The translations under genes were made by a program, and so were the position numbers. A model generated the notes under the pieces. That model worked only from the letters and a program-made list of their open reading frames with translations, was not told the DNA's origin and ran no database searches. A stretch of DNA of 26,944 nucleotides from JBOGWY01 sp050694015. Its GTDB lineage: Bacteria; Actinomycetota; CADDZG01; WHSQ01. Location: contig JBOGWY010000259.1 in the NCBI GenBank assembly GCA_050694015.1, forward strand, positions 1-26,944. Direction: 5' to 3'. Below are positions 1 through 6,751 of the stretch, piece by piece (position 1 is the stretch's first letter; each line of letters begins with the position of its first letter).

Positions 1-7
1 GTGTAAG

Positions 8-21
8 GGTACGTACGTACC
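8..21. repeat. Perfect 14-bp palindrome
   Basis: GGTACGTACGTACC equals its own reverse complement. It lies in non-coding sequence at the window edge, so the gene it may serve is out of view. The ACGTA core recurs in the leader at 16289-16383. It could be a protein-binding site or chance; nothing in the sequence decides. Confidence 0.4.
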
Positions 22-35
22 GAGAAGATAATCGC

Positions 36-56
36 TTCGTTACGCAGAGTAGCGAA
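36..56. other. Intergenic hairpin
   Basis: TTCGTTAC and GTAGCGAA pair over 8 positions (one G-T wobble) around a 5-nt GCAGA loop. It lies between the micro-gene's terminator hairpin and the window edge. It may end a transcript entering from the left or may be a second terminator element for the micro-gene. There is no U tract. Confidence 0.35.
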
Positions 57-69
57 CCCGGGACGCGAA

Positions 70-96
70 AGGACCCCACCCGGTCAGGCGGGGCCT
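70..96 (-). terminator. Terminator-like hairpin after the micro-gene
   Basis: Read on the minus strand, AGGCCCCGCC pairs with GGTGGGGTCCT around a short loop, with a single bulged base and one G-U pair. It starts 17 nt after the stop of the micro-gene. A T-rich stretch (CCTTTCG) follows but is short, as is common for GC-rich actinobacterial terminators. Confidence 0.55.
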
Positions 97-113
97 CGCG
101 TAGCGGATGGTCT

Positions 114-179
114 TTAGAAGATCGCCTGAAGGACGACGATAAGTCCGATGATCGCAAGCACGGTCCAAACGATTCCCAT
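114..179 (-). CDS. 21-residue hydrophobic membrane micro-protein
   Basis: This short reading frame has ATG at 177-179 and TAA at 114-116. Its start is set by a very strong purine-rich ribosome-binding site (GAGGAGGAGG, about 3 nt upstream). The peptide begins MGIVWTVLAIIG and is almost wholly Ile, Leu, Val and Ala with one Trp, so it should form a single membrane-spanning helix with practically no soluble part. A terminator hairpin at 70-96 and a plausible promoter at 204-230 make a self-contained transcription unit. Unannotated or 'hydrophobic protein' micro-genes of this size occur in actinobacteria, but I cannot name a family. Longer upstream extensions of the frame have no comparable start signal and lie antisense to the next gene. 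Function unknown; such peptides often modulate a membrane complex. Confidence 0.6.
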   Translation of the reverse strand: MGIVWTVLAIIGLIVVLQAIF

Positions 180-203
180 GTCCTCCTCCTCTCTGCTTCT
201 GGA

Positions 204-230
204 GTTATCCCCCTCGCCGGGGCGTGACAA
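204..230 (-). promoter_or_regulatory. Possible promoter of the micro-gene
   Basis: On the minus strand TTGTCA (225-230) and GATAAC (204-209) are separated by 15 bp and lie 25-50 nt upstream of the micro-gene ATG, which would give a short leader holding its strong ribosome-binding site. The GTTT...GGGGATAA pattern also loosely resembles stress sigma (SigB/SigF-like) promoters. Spacing is short for a housekeeping promoter, so the call is tentative. Confidence 0.3.
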
Positions 231-335
231 ACACGCGCTGCGAACGGCCGGCGACGCTCCGCAGTGCGCAACGGCAGTCGCTGGGAGGATGGCGCCGGGT
301 GGAATACGCCTCGTCTCTGCGCGTTGGCATCGGGG

Positions 336-1319
336 ATGAGATCGAACGCCACGGCTCCCGTTATCGCCGAGAACCTGCAGCGACGCTTCGGCAAGATCGA
401 GGCCGTCGCCGGCATCGATCTCGCGATCGAGCCCGGCGAGATCTTCGGCTTCCTCGGCCCGAACGGCGCCGGTAAGTCGACCACCGTCCGAGTGCTCACC
501 ACCCTCTTGCGACCGACCGGGGGCCGTGCGCTCGTCGCCGGTCACGACGTACTGAAGGAGGCCGACGCGGTCCGCCGCTCGATCGGGGTCGCGCTCCAGG
601 ACGCCGCGATCGATCCACTGATGACCGGGCGCGAACTCGTGAAGCTGCAGTCGGTCCTCCACGGCATCCCGCGGCACGAAGGTCTCCGCAAAGGCGACGA
701 GTTGCTCGAGAAGGTCGGTTTGACCGCGGCTGCCGATCGACGCGTTGGTACCTACTCCGGCGGCATGCGCCGTCGCCTCGACCTCGCACTCGCACTCATC
801 CACGAACCTCAGGTGCTGTTCCTCGACGAGCCCACGACCGGGTTAGATCCATCCAGCCGCGTCGCGATCTGGGAGGAAGTCAGGACACTCAACCGAGAGT
901 TCGGCACGACGGTCTTCCTCACGACTCAATACATGGAGGAAGCCGACAAGCTCGCCGGTCGGATCTCGATCATCGACAACGGCACGATCGTTGCCGAGGG
1001 AACGCCGAGGGAGCTCAAGGCACGCGTCGGTGATCCGACGTTGAACATCCAACTCGGCGCGGCGCAGGCTCTCGAAGCCGAGCGCGTTCTGTTGCAGTTC
1101 GGTGAGCCGGCCGCGGCCCCCGAGGGGTCGGTCGCGATCCGACTTCCCCAGGGTGCCGCTCAGGTGCCCGCCGTCGTACGCGCTCTGGACGATGCGCGCA
1201 TCGACGTCGAAGGTCTCGAATTGCACATGCCGACGCTGGACGATGTCTTCCTCGTTGCTACCGGGCGCCGTCTCGAAGGCGCGGAGACGCCGTCGACGCC
1301 CGAAGAGGTCGTGGGGTGA
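336..1319 (+). CDS. ABC exporter ATPase, DrrA-type (drug/lipid efflux)
   Basis: This 327-residue ATP-binding subunit powers the two membrane proteins encoded directly downstream. It shows Walker A GPNGAGKST (about residues 41-49), the signature YSGGMRRRLDLALAL (about 141-155), Walker B VLFLDEP followed by TTGLDPSSR, and an H-loop region where the usual His is Gln (TTQYMEEADKLA), as is typical of the daunorubicin-resistance (DrrA) family. The roughly 90-residue C-terminal extension ending in LHMPTLDDVFL also matches that family (DUF4162 type). I chose the ATG at 336; a longer in-frame extension to 264 reads like non-coding sequence, and a TTG at 324 is also possible. The ribosome-binding site is weak. 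The stop overlaps the next start as GTGA, so translation is coupled. The transported substrate cannot be told from sequence. Confidence 0.9.
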   Translation: MRSNATAPVIAENLQRRFGKIEAVAGIDLAIEPGEIFGFLGPNGAGKSTTVRVLTTLLRPTGGRALVAGHDVLKEADAVRRSIGVALQDAAIDPLMTGRELVKLQSVLHGIPRHEGLRKGDELLEKVGLTAAADRRVGTYSGGMRRRLDLALALIHEPQVLFLDEPTTGLDPSSRVAIWEEVRTLNREFGTTVFLTTQYMEEADKLAGRISIIDNGTIVAEGTPRELKARVGDPTLNIQLGAAQALEAERVLLQFGEPAAAPEGSVAIRLPQGAAQVPAVVRALDDARIDVEGLELHMPTLDDVFLVATGRRLEGAETPSTPEEVVG

Positions 1320-2092
1320 GCACCGCCGCGCAGTACGTGGCCCTGAGTCGCCGCTCGATCTTCAACACGCTTCGCCAGCCGACGGCCGTCATCCCATCGA
1401 TGACGTTCCCGTTGATCTTCCTCGCGCTGAATGCGGCCGCGCTCGGCGAGGCGATCTCGCTTCCCGGCTTCCCCGCGGTCGACTCGTTCCTTCAGTTCAT
1501 GTTCGCGACCACGGTTGTGCAGGGAACGCTGTTCGGCTCCATCGCCGCCGGCGCCGACGTCGCGAACGACATCGAAGGAGGGTTCTTCGAGCGCCTCATA
1601 GCCGCTCCCGCGTCGCGCACATCGCTGCTCGTCGGACGTCTGGCCGGATCCGCGACCTTCGCGTTCGCTCAGGCGTGGCTGTTCTACTTCGTCGCGACCC
1701 TCTTCGGACTCGACGTCGAGGGTGGGCTCCTCGGGATGCTCGGACTGTCGATCGTGTGCACGATCCTCGCCGCCGGAGTGGGTGCGATATCGGTGTCCTT
1801 CGGCCTGAGGACGGGATCGGCGGAGGCCGTGCAGGGATCGTTCCCCCTGTTGTTCGCGCTCCTCTTCCTATCGAGTGCGTTCTTCCCGCGAGCGCTCATG
1901 TCGGGATGGTTCCGTGACGTCGCGAATCTCAATCCCTTCTCGCATCTGATCGAGGCGGTGCGCCATCAGGTGATCGTGGGCTTCGACCTGTCACGGTTGT
2001 TGACGGGGATCGTGATCGCGGCCGGTGTGTTCGTTATCGGGCTGACGTTGTCGGCACTGGCCCTTCGCCGTCGACTCTCGGAGACGAGCTGA
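1316..2092 (+). CDS. ABC-2 type permease, DrrB-like (first)
   Basis: This 258-residue integral membrane protein starts at GTG, sharing GTGA with the stop of the ATPase gene. It has an ABC-2 permease layout: a cytoplasmic N-terminus, a first segment around SMTFPLIFLALNAAAL, then about five more hydrophobic stretches, and the characteristic loop NDIEGGFFERLIAAPASRTSLLVGR that contacts the ATPase. The loop after the fourth helix ends with VANLNPFSHLIEAVR, another family hallmark. It probably pairs with the homologous permease downstream to form a heterodimeric exporter. Both permeases share the LPGFPA...D motif in the first extracytoplasmic loop, so they descend from a duplication. Exported compound unknown. 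Confidence 0.87.
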   Translation: MSTAAQYVALSRRSIFNTLRQPTAVIPSMTFPLIFLALNAAALGEAISLPGFPAVDSFLQFMFATTVVQGTLFGSIAAGADVANDIEGGFFERLIAAPASRTSLLVGRLAGSATFAFAQAWLFYFVATLFGLDVEGGLLGMLGLSIVCTILAAGVGAISVSFGLRTGSAEAVQGSFPLLFALLFLSSAFFPRALMSGWFRDVANLNPFSHLIEAVRHQVIVGFDLSRLLTGIVIAAGVFVIGLTLSALALRRRLSETS

Positions 2093-2093
2093 G

Positions 2094-2858
2094 ATGTCGT
2101 CGGCAGCCATAACGTGGGGACTCGCCAGCCGCAGCCTGAAGCTGATCCCGCGCGTCCCGTCGACGTTCATCCCGTCCCTGATCATGCCGGTGTTCTTCAC
2201 GGTCGCGTTCGCGGGGCCGTTCGCCGCGCTCGTGAACCTGCCGGGGTTCCCGGCCGACGACATCATCGACTGGGTGCTGCCGTTCACCGCGCTGCAAGGT
2301 TGCGCGTTCGCAGGTGTGACCACGGGACTGGGCGTCGCACGCGACCTCGGGAACGGTTTCTATGACCGCTTCTTGTTGAGCCCTTCGAGCCGCGTCGCCC
2401 TCCTCGGAGGGCCGCTACTCGCCGCGGTGTTGCGCGCCCTGTTCCCGTTGACGTTGATGCTGATCATCGGGGTGATCGCCGGGGCGCACTTCCGCGAGGG
2501 CGTCGCCGGTATCGTGATGCTCACCATCGCAAGCCTGGGCCTCGCGCTGGCGTCCGGCGCGTGGGCTCTCGGTCTCGCGCTCCGATTCAAGACGATGCAG
2601 ATCGCGCCGCTGATCCAGATCGGGATCTTCCTCAGCATGTTCTTGTCGACCGCCCAGATGCCTCTCGATCTGCTCACCGGATGGCTCGACGACGTCGCCC
2701 GTTACAACCCGATGACCTATCTACTCGCGCTGGCACGCCAGGGCTTCCTCGGCGAGATCACGTGGGAAGTCACCTCCGAAGGGTTGCTCGCGCTCATCGC
2801 ACTCCTGGCGGTATTGGTGACCTTCGCCCACCGAGGCATGCGCAACATCATCCCGTAG
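2094..2858 (+). CDS. ABC-2 type permease, DrrB-like (second)
   Basis: The 254-residue second permease starts one base after the stop of the first, so it belongs to the same operon. The start is ATG, inside a GAG-rich context left by the preceding stop. It repeats the same plan: FIPSLIMPVFFTVAF as the first helix, NLPGFPADD in the following loop, RDLGNGFYDRFLLSPSSRVALLGG as the coupling loop and VARYNPMTYLLALARQG before the last helix. It ends in a short basic tail. Exporters of this type usually work as an ATPase dimer with two permeases, which the three-gene set supplies. The gene is followed by two palindromic repeats and a convergent gene. Confidence 0.87.
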   Translation: MSSAAITWGLASRSLKLIPRVPSTFIPSLIMPVFFTVAFAGPFAALVNLPGFPADDIIDWVLPFTALQGCAFAGVTTGLGVARDLGNGFYDRFLLSPSSRVALLGGPLLAAVLRALFPLTLMLIIGVIAGAHFREGVAGIVMLTIASLGLALASGAWALGLALRFKTMQIAPLIQIGIFLSMFLSTAQMPLDLLTGWLDDVARYNPMTYLLALARQGFLGEITWEVTSEGLLALIALLAVLVTFAHRGMRNIIP

Positions 2859-2869
2859 GGCTTTCCCGC

Positions 2870-2914
2870 CGAGTGGCAGCTGAGTCGTGTCTCACGCGAC
2901 ACAGATGCCACTCG
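2870..2914. repeat. Imperfect palindromic repeat, copy 1
   Basis: A 45-bp element: CGAGTGGCA at the left end is the exact reverse complement of TGCCACTCG at the right end, and GTGTC/GACAC pair in the middle around TCACGC. Compared arm to arm, both halves read CGAGTGGCA(G/T)CTG(A/T)GT, an ancient palindrome with a few substitutions. It starts 11 bases after the exporter operon stop and may also act as a terminator. Copy 2 follows at a 61-bp period. Confidence 0.75.
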
Positions 2915-2930
2915 ATGCCCGGGCCGTCGC

Positions 2931-2976
2931 CGAGTGGCAGCTGAGTTCGTGTCTCACGCGACACAGATGCCACTCG
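2931..2976. repeat. Imperfect palindromic repeat, copy 2
   Basis: A 46-bp copy of the element at 2870-2914, in the same orientation, differing by one inserted T after CTGAGT. A 16-bp spacer (2915-2930) separates the copies, and the second ends 18 bases before the stop of the convergent gene. The pair therefore fills the space between two convergent transcription units, as REP/BIME-like elements do in other bacteria. Confidence 0.75.
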
Positions 2977-2994
2977 ATGTGGTGGCGGGAGGGG

Positions 2995-3234
2995 CTAGAA
3001 GCGGACTATGGGGCAGGTGAGGGTGCGGGTTATGCCCTCGACCGACTGGATCTTCGACACCACGAGCTGGCCCAGCGTGTCCATGTCCCCGGCCGTGACC
3101 CGGGCTATCACGTCGTAGGGCCCGGACACATCCTCGGCGCTCTGGACGCCGTCGATGTCGCGGATCTCGACCGCCACCTGGGCGGCGTTCACTGCCGTCT
3201 GGATCAGGATGTACGCCTGGACGTCGTCGGGCAC
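2995..3234 (-). CDS. Stand-alone Lrp/AsnC ligand-binding (RAM) domain protein
   Basis: This 79-residue protein consists only of the alpha/beta ligand-binding domain that forms the C-terminal half of Lrp/AsnC regulators, with no DNA-binding helix-turn-helix. VQAYILIQTAV forms the first strand. The GPYDVIARVTAGDMDTLGQLVV segment carries the typical Gly-x-(Y/F)-D turn, and SVEGITRTLTCPIV the last strand. I placed the start at GTG 3232-3234, with GGGAG about 6 nt upstream; a longer frame reaching past the neighbouring promoter region has no domain and would run into the divergent gene. Such small proteins form dimers or higher oligomers and are thought to sense amino acids or to modulate full-length Lrp proteins. 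Its target here is unknown. Confidence 0.83.
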   Translation of the reverse strand: MPDDVQAYILIQTAVNAAQVAVEIRDIDGVQSAEDVSGPYDVIARVTAGDMDTLGQLVVSKIQSVEGITRTLTCPIVRF

Positions 3235-3322
3235 CGTCGAGCTCCCAGTCTCGTCGTTCGGTTCGCAGCCGGGCGCATCATAGCCACGCCCGCGTGCCGC
3301 GTGCTGCAGGTACGCTTCGGCC

Positions 3323-3898
3323 ATGGCTGTGGACGCAGGCGCGGACGTCAGACGGACCCTCGACGACATCCAGCAGCGCCTCGAACCGACCGAGGCCCGG
3401 AGCTGGGCGATCGACCGCCTCAACGAGATGTTCCGTACCGGGCGTGCGCCCGAGCCGCAGCCCGAAGGGTTCCTGGAGGGCCGCCTGGTGACGATGTCGC
3501 TGACGACGCCGTCCGATGCGCTCGTGCGGCGCCTCGGCAGGATGTGGATGCCGTGGCTCGGAAAGAGCTTCGATCCCGCCGCCCAAACTGGCGTGAACGT
3601 CCTCACGAAGTCGGCCCGAGGCCCCATGAGGGCCTTGTGGCCGAACTACGTGCCCGAGCGTGAGCTCACGGATCGCATCGAAGCGTTCCCGTTCAAGACC
3701 CGCATCGCGCCGGGCGAGGTCGACCCGGACGTCACGGTGTTGAAGATCGACTACGACTCGGAGCCGAACCCCAACCTGATCATCCGGCGCATCCTCGACG
3801 AGCTGGTTCAGGTGGACGACCGTCTCTACCTCGGCAAGATCCTGTTCCGTCGCCGCGGGTCGTGGCTGCCGATCGGCTTCTTCTCCCTGCAGTCGTAG
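3323..3898 (+). CDS. Conserved-looking protein of unknown function (possible beta-barrel fold)
   Basis: This 191-residue soluble protein has no signal peptide or membrane segment. The first 45 residues look helical (RRTLDDIQQRLEPTEARSWAIDRLNEMF). The rest has alternating strands with conserved-looking pieces: PEGFLEGRLVTM, MWMPWLGKSFDP, VLKIDYDSEPNPNLIIRRILDELVQV and LYLGKILFRRRG. The G-R-L strand, the W-x-GK-F motif and the late YLGK strand recall small lipocalin-like or DUF4334-like barrels, but that is an impression, not an identification. It heads a compact operon: its TAG shares one base with the GTG of the APH-fold kinase, which is then coupled to a HAD phosphatase, so it may handle the same hydrophobic or CoA-linked substrate. 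Start ATG at 3323, divergent from the Lrp-type gene. Confidence 0.75.
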   Translation: MAVDAGADVRRTLDDIQQRLEPTEARSWAIDRLNEMFRTGRAPEPQPEGFLEGRLVTMSLTTPSDALVRRLGRMWMPWLGKSFDPAAQTGVNVLTKSARGPMRALWPNYVPERELTDRIEAFPFKTRIAPGEVDPDVTVLKIDYDSEPNPNLIIRRILDELVQVDDRLYLGKILFRRRGSWLPIGFFSLQS

Positions 3899-4938
3899 TG
3901 GCGGAAACGCTCCCTCCTCTCGTCGACGAGAGCTCGCTCCGCACGTACCTGGACGAGCACCTCGGGCCCGCGGACGACCTCGTCGTCGAGCGGCATCAGG
4001 CCGGCCACTCCAACGAGACGTTCTTCCTGACGCACGGAGGCAGGGGCCTGGTCCTGCGACGTCCCCCGCGCGGCGCGTTCCTGCCTTCGGCGCACGACGT
4101 GGGTCGCGAGTACCGCGTTCTCAGCGCGCTGTCGGACACGTCGGTGCGCTCGCCGAGCACCTTGCTGATGTGCGAGGACGAGTCCGTGATCGGCGCGCCG
4201 TTCTACGTGATGGAGCGCATCGACGGGGTCGTGATCCGCGATGTGCTGCCGGATGTCTACGACGAAGGCCGTCGCGCGCGCCTCGGTGAGGAACTGGTCG
4301 ATTCGCTCGTAGAGCTGCATTCGATCGACCCGGCGTCGTGCGGTCTGGACGGCTTCGGCAAGCCCACGGGTTATCTCGAACGTCAGTTGCGGCGGTGGAC
4401 CGGACAGCTCGAGTTGACTCTCCCTCACACTCGTCCGATGCCCGACCTCGAAGCGATCGGCGATTGGTTGCGCGGACACCTTCCGACGTCTCCGCCGCAC
4501 ACGATCGTGCACGGTGACTACAAGATGGACAACGTTATGTACGCGGGAGCCGGCGCGCCCGAACCGACTCAGCTGGTCACGATCCTTGACTGGGAGATGT
4601 CCACACTCGGCGATCCGCTGGCCGATCTCGGCTGGATGGTGTCGTTCTGGCGCGAGAAGGAGGACGCGGACGACCTCTTCACGCGCACGACGCCGGTGAC
4701 CGCGCTGTCCGGGTTCCAGTCGCGGGGCGACCTCGTCGAGCGTTACGCGCGCGCGACCAAAAGAGATGTCGACTCGCTCGAGTGGTACATCGTGCTGGCG
4801 ATCTGGAAGCTGGCGATATTGCTGGAAGGTTCATACGCGCGGCACCTCGCGGGGATGACCGACGATCCGTTCTTCGCCGAGATGGAGCACGGCGTGCCCC
4901 AACTCGCGACTCGAGCCCTGCAAGTAGCGCTCGGTTGA
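3898..4938 (+). CDS. APH-fold phosphotransferase, ACAD10/11-kinase-like
   Basis: This 346-residue kinase of the aminoglycoside phosphotransferase superfamily starts at GTG 3898, sharing its G with the previous stop. The N-lobe contains HQAGHSNETFFLTHGGRGLVLRRPPRG, the nucleotide-gripping strand pair with the family's RRPP motif. The C-lobe has the catalytic Brenner motif IVHGDYKMDNVMY (about residues 203-215) and the metal-binding LDWEMSTLGDPLADLGW. RRPP, HGDYKxDN and DWE(M)STLGDPL are typical of the subgroup fused to acyl-CoA dehydrogenases in eukaryotic ACAD10/ACAD11 rather than of antibiotic-resistance enzymes. By that relationship it may phosphorylate a hydroxyacyl substrate; this is inference. 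It is translationally coupled to the HAD phosphatase through TTGA. Confidence 0.86.
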   Translation: MAETLPPLVDESSLRTYLDEHLGPADDLVVERHQAGHSNETFFLTHGGRGLVLRRPPRGAFLPSAHDVGREYRVLSALSDTSVRSPSTLLMCEDESVIGAPFYVMERIDGVVIRDVLPDVYDEGRRARLGEELVDSLVELHSIDPASCGLDGFGKPTGYLERQLRRWTGQLELTLPHTRPMPDLEAIGDWLRGHLPTSPPHTIVHGDYKMDNVMYAGAGAPEPTQLVTILDWEMSTLGDPLADLGWMVSFWREKEDADDLFTRTTPVTALSGFQSRGDLVERYARATKRDVDSLEWYIVLAIWKLAILLEGSYARHLAGMTDDPFFAEMEHGVPQLATRALQVALG

Positions 4939-5570
4939 GCTCCTACTCTGCGCTCATCGTCGACTTCGGCGGTGTCCTCACGACTCCGATCCAGGATTCG
5001 ATGGAGGCATTCTCGAACGAGCTTGGTATCGACTTCGACGACTTCTTGCGGGTCGCGCTGCGCGCGTACGTGGAGGGTGACGACGATCTCGTGTTCGCGT
5101 TCGAGACCGGGAAGCTGGACGAGGAAGAATTCTCGGTCCGGTTCGCCCAGCGTCTGGCGCAAGCGACGGGTAAGGAGATCGATCCCGAGCGCTTCGTACA
5201 GCGGATGTTCGGAGGCATGAGGCTGGAAGAGGGGATGCTCGACGCGGTCGCCAAGGCGCGCGCCGCGGGCTTCAAGACCGGACTCTTATCGAACTCGTGG
5301 GGGCTGGGCGGCTACCCGCGCGCGCGGCTGGCAGAGATCTTCGACGACGTCGTCATCTCGGCCGAGGTCGGGATGCGCAAACCAGATCCGGCGATCTTCG
5401 AACTGTCGGTGACGCACCTAGGGGTACCGCCGAACGCGTCGATATTCGTGGACGACCATCCGGGGCATCTGAAAGCGGCCGCCGAGTCGGGCATGACGAC
5501 CGTTCTCCATCGCTCGCCGGCGCAGACGATCGCCGAGCTCGAACTGCTTCTGGACGTCGGTCTGTCCTGA
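4935..5570 (+). CDS. HAD-superfamily hydrolase (epoxide-hydrolase-N/ACAD10-N subgroup)
   Basis: This 211-residue phosphatase-type HAD protein starts at TTG 4935 inside the TTGA overlap with the kinase gene; no better start exists before motif I, which begins at residue 9. Motif I is VDFGGVLT with nucleophile D10, and the usual second Asp is Gly. Motif II is LLSNSWG, motif III the Lys of MRKPDP, and motif IV IFVDDHPGHL. The DFGGVL variant is typical of the HAD domains found at the N-terminus of soluble epoxide hydrolase and of ACAD10. Kinase and HAD genes here are adjacent and coupled, as the corresponding domains are fused in ACAD10, suggesting they act on one metabolite. Substrate unknown. 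Confidence 0.86.
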   Translation: MSSYSALIVDFGGVLTTPIQDSMEAFSNELGIDFDDFLRVALRAYVEGDDDLVFAFETGKLDEEEFSVRFAQRLAQATGKEIDPERFVQRMFGGMRLEEGMLDAVAKARAAGFKTGLLSNSWGLGGYPRARLAEIFDDVVISAEVGMRKPDPAIFELSVTHLGVPPNASIFVDDHPGHLKAAAESGMTTVLHRSPAQTIAELELLLDVGLS

Positions 5571-5588
5571 TCCTTGCCCTGCTTGCGC

Positions 5589-5612
5589 CCTGCGGCTCGG
5601 GGAGCCGGCAGG
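5589..5612 (+). terminator. Hairpin after the kinase/HAD operon
   Basis: CCTGC-GGCT and AGCC-G-GCAGG form a 9-bp stem with a one-base bulge and a CGGGG loop, 18 nt after the HAD stop. No U tract follows. It lies upstream of the secreted-protein gene on the same strand, so it could also be part of that gene's leader. Confidence 0.45.
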
Positions 5613-5671
5613 AACCGTGACGTCGTTTGTCCAAAGCTTCTAGGTACGGCTTCGACCAAGGAGAGGGACGA

Positions 5672-6100
5672 ATGCGAAAGGTCATCACGATCCTCCTGGC
5701 GACTTCGCTGGCACTCGGGGTCTTTGCCGCCCCGTCGGCGCAGGCGAAGAAGAAGAAGAAGCGCGTCGCGACCGCCGCGTACGAGAATCCCGCGATCGGT
5801 TCGAGCGATGTCGGCGGTGGGTGCCTCGGCTGCCCGAGCTTCGGAACCGGCTCGAACGAGAACTTCGTGTCGATCGAGATCACGGACTCCACCGGCTTGC
5901 CGGTTCCTGCGTCGATCAGTTGGGACACCGACGGCGATGGGATCTCCGACACCGGCTTCGAGATCTGCGGTAAGACCGAAGAGCCTCAACCGATCGAAGC
6001 AGGCGTGACCCTCAACGTCTTCGTGTGGGCGGTGCCGAGTACCGTCTGTCCTGCGGGAACGGCCACTAACGGGACGGTGAAAGCGACATTCACCAGATAG
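5672..6100 (+). CDS. Small secreted protein of unknown function
   Basis: The 142-residue precursor begins at ATG 5672, with AAGGAGAGG about 6 nt upstream; an upstream in-frame ATG (5627) lacks a ribosome-binding site. A clear signal peptide (MRKVITILLATSLALG..., cleavage after AQA near residue 25) is followed directly by a run of Lys residues and then a beta-rich domain. The segment DTDGDGISDTGFE resembles calcium-binding thrombospondin-type-3 or EF-hand-like loops. Four Cys residues (CLGC, EIC, TVC) could form two disulfides. The poly-Lys start could bind anionic wall polymers; that is a guess. The gene is convergent with the YajQ gene, 8 bases apart. I do not recognise the family. Confidence 0.75.
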   Translation: MRKVITILLATSLALGVFAAPSAQAKKKKKRVATAAYENPAIGSSDVGGGCLGCPSFGTGSNENFVSIEITDSTGLPVPASISWDTDGDGISDTGFEICGKTEEPQPIEAGVTLNVFVWAVPSTVCPAGTATNGTVKATFTR

Positions 6101-6108
6101 CCAACCGT

Positions 6109-6612
6109 CTAGCGGTAGTTCACGAACTGTAGGGGGATCCCGAAGTCCTTCTCCTTCAGCAGCGCGATGACGTCCTGCAGGATGTCGCGAGACTTCGACG
6201 ACACTCGCACCTGGTCGCCCTGGATCGCCACCTGAGCCTTCACCTTGGCGTCCTTGATCGCCTTGACGATCTCGCGCGCCTTTTCCGTGGAGATCCCCTG
6301 GTTGATCGTGAGCGTTTGGCGCGCCGTCCCGCCGCCGGCTTGCTCGATGTTCCCGCGTTGCAAGGCCTTGAGCGAGAGCTTGCGCTTGACGAATTTCTCC
6401 TCGAGGACCTTGAGGACGTCTTTCACCTTCTGCTCGGTGTTCGAGCGTAGCGTGATCGAGGGGTTCCCGCCGTCCTCGCCTAGCTCGATGCTCGAGCTGG
6501 TGTCCTTGAAGTCGAAACGCTGCGAGATCTCGCGCTTCGCCTGATCCACGGCGTTGCGCACCTCCTGCATGTCCAGCTCGGACACCACATCGAACGAAGA
6601 ATCCTTGGCCAT
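6109..6612 (-). CDS. yajQ: YajQ-family (UPF0234) nucleotide-binding protein
   Basis: This 167-residue cytoplasmic protein is a full-length YajQ family member. It starts with MAKDSSFDVVSELDMQEVRNAVDQA, which matches the family's SFD(I/V)VS(E/K)xDxQEV(R/D)NA opening, continues through the ISQRFDFKD strand, and ends with IPLQFVNYR, the typical C-terminus. Start ATG at 6610-6612; an in-frame ATG seven codons earlier is less likely because family members begin at MA-SSFD. Family members fold as two RNP-like domains, bind nucleotides or nucleic acid, and several proteobacterial homologues have been reported to bind cyclic di-GMP and act as regulators. Whether this one does cannot be read from the sequence, but the window also holds a c-di-GMP-type riboswitch. 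No obvious partner gene. Confidence 0.93.
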   Translation of the reverse strand: MAKDSSFDVVSELDMQEVRNAVDQAKREISQRFDFKDTSSSIELGEDGGNPSITLRSNTEQKVKDVLKVLEEKFVKRKLSLKALQRGNIEQAGGGTARQTLTINQGISTEKAREIVKAIKDAKVKAQVAIQGDQVRVSSKSRDILQDVIALLKEKDFGIPLQFVNYR

Positions 6613-6751
6613 GGCGCGAACCTTAGCCGACAACGCGAAGAGTGGCAGTCAGTAATTGGATTTCTCTTACCTCTTTCTGCTATCGCGGCGTTGTGAAAAA
6701 CAACTCTATGAACGCAATCGAACGCGTTGCGTACACATCGATGCTGGGTGT

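Noticed and set aside
31..60. tRNA fragment at the window start
   Set aside because: A hairpin is present, but there is no T-loop GTTCRA, anticodon arm or acceptor stem in the expected places.
2870..2976. CRISPR-like repeats
   Set aside because: Only two units, each an internal palindrome with a 16-bp GC-rich spacer, and no cas gene nearby.
3235..3627. Longer version (210 residues) of the Lrp-type protein with an N-terminal domain
   Set aside because: The extension is antisense to the 3323 gene, has no helix-turn-helix and lacks a ribosome-binding site; GTG 3232-3234 has one.
3898..4938. Aminoglycoside-resistance kinase
   Set aside because: The RRPP and DWExSTLGDPL motifs and the HAD neighbour fit the ACAD10/11-type kinase subgroup better than known resistance enzymes.
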